Assembly: GCA_963791425.1 (NCBI GenBank)
Contig: CAWBSE010000002.1
Span: 1-64,000, forward strand
Length of the DNA stretch: 64,000 nucleotides
Reading direction: 5' to 3'
From: DATBLE01 sp963791425
Lineage (GTDB): Bacteria > Actinomycetota > Thermoleophilia > Gaiellales > Gaiellaceae
Positions within the stretch are counted from its first letter, which is position 1, and each line of letters opens with the position of its first letter. The position numbers and the translations under genes were made by a program. The notes beneath the pieces are model-generated. The model searched no databases. It was not told the DNA's origin and saw only the letters and a program-made list of their open reading frames with translations. Positions 58,915 through 64,000 of this stretch are shown one piece after another.

Positions 58915-61524
58915 TCAGGCGATCAACGCAAGGCGCAAGGCCGTGGCGACCGCCGCAGTCCGAGTGTCCGCGTGGAGCTTAGCCATTGCCTTGCGTACGT
59001 GCGTCTGGATCGTCTCGGGCGACAGCGACAGGACTGCCGCAGCGCGGTCATTCGTCATCCCCTCCGCCAGGAGCGCCAGCACCTCGCGCTCGCGGGGGGT
59101 CAGCGCCGGGAGCTCGGCCATGATCTCGGGCGTGACGAGCGCATCGGCCAGGCCGGGCGCGACGTAGACCTCGCCACCTGCGACCTGCCGCAGGACGCGG
59201 GCGACCTCGTCGAGGGAGGCGTCCTTGAGCAGGAAACCGCGTGCGCCGGCGTCGAGTGCCTTGCGGAGCAACTCGTGGTCGCCGGCGCCGGTGTAGAGGA
59301 CGACCGACGTGGCCGGGGCGAGCTCGGCGGCGCGACGGGCGACCTCCACCCCGCTCAGGCTGCGCATGCGGACGTCGACGAGAGCGACATCAGGGCGCCG
59401 GTCGATGATCAGCCGGAGCGCGGTCTCCCCGTCGCCGGCGGTGCCGACGACCCGGAACCCACGGGCCTCCAGCACGCGGCTGACCGAGTCGAGCACGGGC
59501 GGGTGGTCGTCGGCGACGAGCACGGAGATCTCCGCCTCCTCGCGCGGACCGAGGCGGCGGTTCAGCGCCTGCTCGACCGCCTCTGCCAGCTCGACTGACG
59601 AGAACGGTTTGCGAAGCAGCACCACGTCGTCGTCCTCGGAAGGCTCTTCGGCATAGGCCGAGATCGCGACCGCGGGAAGGCCGGGGCGGGCTGCGCGGAC
59701 GCGGCGGGTGAGCTCGAGCCCGTCCATGCCGGGCATCCGCAGATCGGTGACGAGCGCATCGATCCCGCCCTCGTGACCTTCGAGAGCGACCAGCGCCTCC
59801 GCACCGTTGGGTGCATCGATGACGCGGTGCCCGGCCAGCTCGAGCACCTCGCGGACGAGCCCGCGAACCGCGTCCTCATCCTCCGCGACCAGCACGGTGC
59901 TGCCGGACGCGGGCGGCTCGGGCGCAATCCCCCGCTCCGCGGCCGCAGTCTCGAGCGGAAGGTAGATGTCGAACCTGGAGCCAACGCCGGGCGCGCTCTC
60001 GACGGTGACAAAGCCGCCGCTCTGGTCGACGGCGCCGTACAGCGTCGCCAGGCCGAGCCCGGTGCCTTCCGGCTTCGTCGTGAAGAAGGGCTCGAAGACG
60101 CGCGCCCGCGTCTCGGCGTCCATCCCGGTTCCCGTGTCGCGCACCGAGACGACCGCGTAGTCCATCCCCGCCGCCCCGCGGCGCTCCGCCATGGCGATGT
60201 CGAGACGCCTCACCTCGGTCGCGACGGTCAGGCGTCCGCCGTCGGGCATCGCATCCCGCGCGTTCAGCGCGAGGTTGAGCAGCGCCTGCCCGAGTTGCGC
60301 CCGGTCGCCGGCGACGACCGCGTCGGGGCCGGGCTCGAACGAGAGCTCGATCGCCCGGCCGAGCAACGGCTCGAACAGCCGGCACGACTCGGCCACGACC
60401 TCGTTCAGATCGAGGCTGGTCAGCGCGAGCGGCTGGCGGCGGCCGAAGGCGAGCAGCTGGCGCGGGAGCGCCGCGCCGGCCTCGGCCGTCTTCCGGATCT
60501 CCTCCGCGTAGCGGCGGAGCGGGCCGTCGTCCGGCAGGTTCGCGGCGAGCAGCTCGCCGTAGCCGCGGATCGCGGTCAGCGTGTTGTTGAAGTCGTGCGC
60601 GATACCGCCCGCCAGCTGTCCGATCGCCTCCAGCTTCTGGGCGTGGTGCAACTCGTCTCGCAGGCGGTCACGCTCCTCCTCGGCCCGCTTGCGCTCGCTG
60701 ATGTCGAGCAGGTAGCCCTGGACGCACGGCTCGCCGTCCTCGAGCACGAGGTACGTCTCGTCCTGAACCCAGACGGTACGGCCGCCCTTGTGGATGTACC
60801 GGTACTCGGCGAACAGCGGCTCGCCGGTGACGCGCAGCCGCGCGGCGTCCGCCAGCACGCGGTCGCGATCGTCGGGATGGACGATCGCAGCGAGCAAGTC
60901 AGGATTCGTCTTCCAGTCGTCGACCGAGTACCCGAGCATCTGCTCGACCTGCGGGCTGACGTACATGTTCGGCCTGCCCAGGTCGAGCGGCCTGATGTAC
61001 GTGGCGAGCGGAAGCTGCTCGACCAGGGTGCGGTAGCGAAGCTCGAGCGCCTCCTCGGCCCGGCGGCTGTCGGTCACGACCCTGCGCAGGGTGTCTTCGG
61101 CGTCGCGCTGCACGCTCAGGTCGCGCACCAGCCCCAACACCGCGACCGAGTCGTCGCCGCCCGAGAGGGCGACCGAGGTGACCTCGATCGGGACGCGGTT
61201 GCCGTCGCGGTCGACCAGGACGGACTCGTCGGGAGGATGGTCGAAGCCGTCCCGTAGGCGACTCGTGAACTGCTCGACCGCCCGCTCGCGAGCCTCCGGC
61301 GCGATCAGCTCGGCGGCCGTCATCCGCGCGAGCTCGTCGGCGCTGTAGCCGGTCAGCCGCATGCCGGCGTGGTTGACCCACAAGAACCTGCCCTCGATGT
61401 CGAGCAGGCAGACCATGTCGCCGACGTGCTCGAACAGGCGCTCGGCGATGGCGGCGTGCTCGAAGGCCGTGTGGCCCGGGTTCGGGCTCTCGGGGGTCAC
61501 ATCGCTGGTATCGGCTCTGTTCAC
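58915..61524 (-). CDS. Hybrid sensor kinase fused to a LuxR-type response regulator
   Basis: An 869-residue single chain. Two PAS domains (about 25-140 and 160-275: CLLDIEGRFLWVNHAG, YIRPLDLGRPNMYVS); a HisKA-type helix with His in GQLAGGIAHDFNN; a HATPase (LNLALNARDAMPDGG, GTGLGLATLYGAV); a first receiver (VLVAEDEDAVRGLV, LVTDLRMPGMDG); a second receiver (VLVADDHPPVLDSVSRVL, ALVDVRMRSLSG); and a LuxR helix-turn-helix (LTPREREVLALLAEGM, ETIQTHVRKAMAKLHAD). No membrane span is seen, so it senses a cytosolic cue. A GAGGAGG sits before a GTG at the start of the second receiver, so a separate regulator might also be made. Start GTG 61524 is the best of several. Confidence 0.82.
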   Translation of the reverse strand: MNRADTSDVTPESPNPGHTAFEHAAIAERLFEHVGDMVCLLDIEGRFLWVNHAGMRLTGYSADELARMTAAELIAPEARERAVEQFTSRLRDGFDHPPDESVLVDRDGNRVPIEVTSVALSGGDDSVAVLGLVRDLSVQRDAEDTLRRVVTDSRRAEEALELRYRTLVEQLPLATYIRPLDLGRPNMYVSPQVEQMLGYSVDDWKTNPDLLAAIVHPDDRDRVLADAARLRVTGEPLFAEYRYIHKGGRTVWVQDETYLVLEDGEPCVQGYLLDISERKRAEEERDRLRDELHHAQKLEAIGQLAGGIAHDFNNTLTAIRGYGELLAANLPDDGPLRRYAEEIRKTAEAGAALPRQLLAFGRRQPLALTSLDLNEVVAESCRLFEPLLGRAIELSFEPGPDAVVAGDRAQLGQALLNLALNARDAMPDGGRLTVATEVRRLDIAMAERRGAAGMDYAVVSVRDTGTGMDAETRARVFEPFFTTKPEGTGLGLATLYGAVDQSGGFVTVESAPGVGSRFDIYLPLETAAAERGIAPEPPASGSTVLVAEDEDAVRGLVREVLELAGHRVIDAPNGAEALVALEGHEGGIDALVTDLRMPGMDGLELTRRVRAARPGLPAVAISAYAEEPSEDDDVVLLRKPFSSVELAEAVEQALNRRLGPREEAEISVLVADDHPPVLDSVSRVLEARGFRVVGTAGDGETALRLIIDRRPDVALVDVRMRSLSGVEVARRAAELAPATSVVLYTGAGDHELLRKALDAGARGFLLKDASLDEVARVLRQVAGGEVYVAPGLADALVTPEIMAELPALTPREREVLALLAEGMTNDRAAAVLSLSPETIQTHVRKAMAKLHADTRTAAVATALRLALIA

Positions 61525-61711
61525 GGCTTCTTGAGGTCTTCTTGAGATTCCCTCCCCGGTTTCGGTGTTCAGGCGCTTCGTCCTGCGGAAAGTCGGATCA
61601 CCGATTTCGAGGATCCAATCCCTCGATTCAGGGAGAGGGATCCCTGCAAGTGGTGACGATGAGTCGGGTGACAACACACGACTGTCCACCAAGAAGGAGC
61701 AAGAGAAAACG

Positions 61712-62164
61712 ATGAGGCAGTTCCTCACGACGAAGAAGATCGTCCTGCTGGCCACCTTCGGCGTCACCATCGCCATCGCAACGGGCGCCTATGCGTACTT
61801 CACGACGACCGGCTCCGGAACGGCCTCGGCGTCGGTGGGCACCAGCTCGGCCTTGACGATCCACGGCACGACCGCGTCGACGCTCTACCCAGGCACGTCG
61901 AGCACCGTCAGCTTCACGATCGACAATCCGTCGCCGGGTCACCAGTACGTCGCGACGATCAAGCTCGACAGCGTCACCACCGACGGTTCGCACTCGAGCT
62001 GCGTGATGTCCGACTTCACGATGCCGGACGTCACGGTCAGCCAGAACTTCGCGAACGGCAACGGCCAGGCGGTGACGGCCACCGGAACATTGTCGATGGC
62101 GGACAACGGCAACCAGGACGCGTGCAAGGGCGCGCCCCTGACGCTGCACCTGAGCAGCATCTAG
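61712..62164 (+). CDS. Secreted surface protein with SipW-like leader (TasA/camelysin style)
   Basis: A 150-residue exported protein from ATG 61712 (AAGGAG 12 bases upstream). The leader MRQFLTTKKIVLLATFGVT and GAYAYFTTTGSG has the pattern of SipW-processed signal peptides (basic start, hydrophobic run, then AYFT/S). The mature part is a beta-sandwich rich in Thr, Ser and Gly (SSTVSFTIDNPSPGHQYVAT) with two cysteines. TasA-type proteins form fibres outside the cell; here that role is inferred. It is divergent from the sensor kinase (about 187 bases apart) and followed by a larger protein with the same leader type. Confidence 0.6.
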   Translation: MRQFLTTKKIVLLATFGVTIAIATGAYAYFTTTGSGTASASVGTSSALTIHGTTASTLYPGTSSTVSFTIDNPSPGHQYVATIKLDSVTTDGSHSSCVMSDFTMPDVTVSQNFANGNGQAVTATGTLSMADNGNQDACKGAPLTLHLSSI

Positions 62165-62238
62165 AGGACCGATCTCTCGGAGAGGCGCGGCTGCGGCAGC
62201 CGCGCCTCCCGTCCCCGGTGCCGACTGAGAGCGCATCC

Positions 62239-64000
62239 GTGATCTCCCGACTTCTCCCAGTACTCGGACGCGTGGCGCGCTTCAGTTGGTCGCGCACCCG
62301 CCCCACTCGTCTCCTCGCGGCACTCTGGCGGCCGACCCGCTTCGTCGTCGGCTCCCCCAGGCGGTTGGGGCTCCTCGGAGTGGCGGTCGCGGTACTCGTG
62401 GTCGTCGTGGGCGCAGTCGCCTACTTCACTCAGGCCGGCTCCGGGGTCGCGGCTGCGAGTGTCGGCTCGTTCGCGACCCCGTCGATCACGAGCGCCACCC
62501 CCGGTGCAGGAACGGTCGCTCTGAGCTGGTCGACGGTCACGCCGCCCACCACGGGGTCGGTCACGTACTCGGTGTCACGGGACGGCGGCGTCGCGGGCGG
62601 CGACTGCCCCACTTCCGCGTCGCCGACCGGCGCGACGAGCTGCACCGATTCCGGCCTGAGCGCCGGGAACCACAGCTTCACGGTGACGGCTTACTGGCGG
62701 TCGTGGACATCGACGAGTGGCACCACGAACGTGAACCTGGCCTCCGGCGCAGCGACCAAGCTCGTCTTCACGACCGGCCCGCAGAGCGTGCAGGTGACGC
62801 AGCTCACCGGGACGATCACGATCCAGCGGCAGGACTCTGCGAGCAATCCGGCCACGACCGGTGCGATCACCGTCGGGCTCGCCAGCAGCTCCGGAGCGGG
62901 CGTTTTTCGGGACACCGGGGACACCACGACGATCACGTCGGTGCAAATTCCCGACGGCTCGTCGAGCGCGAGCTTCAAATACAGGGACACGAACGCGGGC
63001 TCGCCGGTCATCACCGCCTCGAGTGGGTCGCTCACACAGGCGCAACAGACGGAGACGATCGCCAAGGGCAACCAGACGATCACCTTCGGCGGACTGGCCG
63101 GCAAGCGCTTCGACGAGGGGCCGGTCACCGTCAGCGCCACCGCCTCCTCCGGCCTCACGGTCAGCTTCAGCTCCGCCACAACCGGTGTCTGCACCGTGTC
63201 CGGGACGACGGTCACCTTCGTCACCGTCGGCACCTGCACGATCAACGCCGACCAGGCCGGCAACGCGAACTGGAACGCCGCACCCCAGGTCCAGCAGTCC
63301 TTCACGATCAGCAAGGGCAACCAGACGATCACCTTCGCCGCGCTCGCCGGCAAGACCTTCGATCAGGCCTCGGTCACCGTCAGCGCCACCGCCTCCTCCG
63401 CGCTCGCCGTCGCCTTCACGTCCGCCACCACCAGCGTCTGCACCGTCTCCGGCACCACGGTCACCTTCGTCACCGTCGGCACCTGCACGATCAACGCCGA
63501 CCAGGCCGGCAACGCGAACTGGAACGCCGCACCCCAGGTCCAGCAGTCCTTCACGATCAGCAAGGGCAACCAGACGATCACCTTCGCCGCGCTCGCCGGC
63601 AAGACCTTCGATCAGGCCTCGGTCACCGTCAGCGCCACCGCCTCCTCCGCGCTCACCGTCGCCTTCACGTCCGCCACCACCAGCGTCTGCACCGTCTCCG
63701 GGACGACGGTCACCTTCGTCACCGTCGGCACCTGCACGATCAACGCCGACCAGGCCGGCAACGCGAACTGGAACGCCGCACCCCAGGTCCAGCAGTCCTT
63801 CACGATCAGCAAGGGCACCCAGACGATCACCTTCGCCGCGCTCGCCGGCAAGACCTTCGATCAGGCCTCGGTCACCGTCAGCGCCACCGCCTCCTCCGGC
63901 CTCACGGTCAGCTTCACGCTCCGCCACCACCGGCGTCTGCACCGTCTCCGGGACCACGGTCACCTTCGTCACCGTCGGCACCTGCACGATCAACGCCGAC
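62239..64000 (+). CDS. Large surface protein with SipW-like segment and Ig-like repeats (partial, runs off the window)
   Basis: From GTG 62239 the frame is open to about 63917 and gives a basic cytosolic stretch, a span (GLLGVAVAVLVVVVGAVAYF) followed by TQAGSGVAAASVGS, a fibronectin-like region (VTYSVSRDGGVAGG), an invasin-like Ig region (TITIQRQDSASNPATTGAIT), then 83-residue repeats starting KGNQTITF (AAL), with SVCTVSGTTVTFVTVGTCTI in each. At about 63917 the fourth repeat has one extra C (ACGCTCCGCC against ACGTCCGCC in the other copies), which breaks the frame. It is probably an adhesin-like wall protein; the end lies outside the window. Confidence 0.7.
   Translation, partial: MISRLLPVLGRVARFSWSRTRPTRLLAALWRPTRFVVGSPRRLGLLGVAVAVLVVVVGAVAYFTQAGSGVAAASVGSFATPSITSATPGAGTVALSWSTVTPPTTGSVTYSVSRDGGVAGGDCPTSASPTGATSCTDSGLSAGNHSFTVTAYWRSWTSTSGTTNVNLASGAATKLVFTTGPQSVQVTQLTGTITIQRQDSASNPATTGAITVGLASSSGAGVFRDTGDTTTITSVQIPDGSSSASFKYRDTNAGSPVITASSGSLTQAQQTETIAKGNQTITFGGLAGKRFDEGPVTVSATASSGLTVSFSSATTGVCTVSGTTVTFVTVGTCTINADQAGNANWNAAPQVQQSFTISKGNQTITFAALAGKTFDQASVTVSATASSALAVAFTSATTSVCTVSGTTVTFVTVGTCTINADQAGNANWNAAPQVQQSFTISKGNQTITFAALAGKTFDQASVTVSATASSALTVAFTSATTSVCTVSGTTVTFVTVGTCTINADQAGNANWNAAPQVQQSFTISKGTQTITFAALAGKTFDQASVTVSATASSGLTVSFTLRHHRRLHRLRDHGHLRHRRHLHDQRR
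63064..64000 (+). repeat. Tandem 249-bp repeats encoding Ig-like domains
   Basis: Four units start at 63064, 63313, 63562 and 63811, exactly 249 bases apart; the last is cut by the window. Units 2 and 3 differ at only a few bases, unit 1 is more diverged and unit 4 has mixed features of 1 and 3 (ends in GGCCTCACGGTCAGC like unit 1). This points to recent unequal exchange or gene conversion. Each unit has two cysteines. Confidence 0.9.

Noticed and set aside
62575..63993. Minus-strand repetitive frames of Gly, Asp and Arg, and short repeated peptides, across the Ig repeats
   Set aside because: They mirror the 249-bp repeats of the plus-strand surface gene; the plus strand gives Ig-like domains with signal segment.
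63064..64000. CRISPR array
   Set aside because: The repeat period is 249 bases, coding, without short repeats and unique spacers.

Overview
The window is high-GC, densely coding DNA whose gene content fits an actinomycete-like bacterium, most plausibly a Thermoleophilia-type (Gaiella/Solirubrobacter-like) member of the Actinomycetota. This placement is inferred from the mix of genes: an Eis-like acetyltransferase, a deazaflavin (F420)-type oxidoreductase, a K+-independent proton pyrophosphatase, Rex, a CeoB/CeoC-like TrkA pair and many GTG starts with GTGA/ATGA gene overlaps. No rRNA, complete tRNA or CRISPR array is visible.

Bases 1-4750 form an accessory island. It has a 3' tRNA fragment at one end and a 5' tRNA-like fragment at the other, remnants of a GNAT acetyltransferase and a cupin protein, and a tight five-gene minus-strand cassette: two small unknown proteins, a GT-A type glycosyltransferase, a DUF6065 protein and a GT-B type glycosyltransferase.

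Bases 4800-12990 hold a GNAT acetyltransferase, a one-chain stress regulator (receiver, GAF, PP2C phosphatase, anti-sigma-type kinase), a small exported protein, an Eis-like acetyltransferase coupled to a PcrA/UvrD helicase, a UPF0104-type membrane protein and a CinA-like protein. Bases 13000-15820 are a cobalamin uptake operon (substrate-binding protein, permease, ATPase) behind a cobalamin riboswitch. Bases 15830-24200 hold a PQQ-type sugar dehydrogenase, two TrkA proteins, two APC transporters with C-terminal universal stress domains, a small membrane protein and a membrane proton pyrophosphatase; most of this block concerns ion movement across the membrane.

Bases 24300-29490 hold a GCS2-like ligase with a GT4 glycosyltransferase, the redox repressor Rex, a glutaredoxin-like protein and glutamate dehydrogenase. 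Bases 29580-35370 hold a subtilase, the t6A synthesis genes tsaD, tsaB and tsaE with rimI, a family 4 uracil-DNA glycosylase and an FmdB protein. Bases 35390-38280 run on the plus strand through a RimJ/L-type acetyltransferase, a DUF2520 protein, panC and panB. Next come a histidine phosphatase, a Yip1-like membrane protein, a vapBC pair and a broken adenylate cyclase/ATPase/TPR regulator (40.3-43.8 kb).

Bases 43860-53010 hold uvrA, two small membrane proteins, a metallophosphoesterase, a repeat-rich gap, uvrB, a small secreted protein, an F420-type oxidoreductase, pabC and pabB. Bases 53040-58850 hold a secreted DMFase-like protein, a DUF4097 protein behind a ribbon-helix-helix protein with a palindromic operator, a lytic transglycosylase, coaE and rpsA. 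The last 5 kb hold a very large hybrid kinase/response regulator and, divergently, two surface proteins with SipW-like leader segments; the second carries near-identical 83-residue Ig-like repeats and runs off the window.

Two window-wide signals stand out. One is a family of dispersed palindromic repeats at about 11.2, 22.0-22.1, 33.7 (inside tsaB) and 48.2 kb. The other is a set of single-base frameshifts, mostly +1 and often an extra G in a GGC context, in genes that should be intact (tsaD, tsaB, DUF4097). These suggest indel errors in the sequence more than real gene decay.
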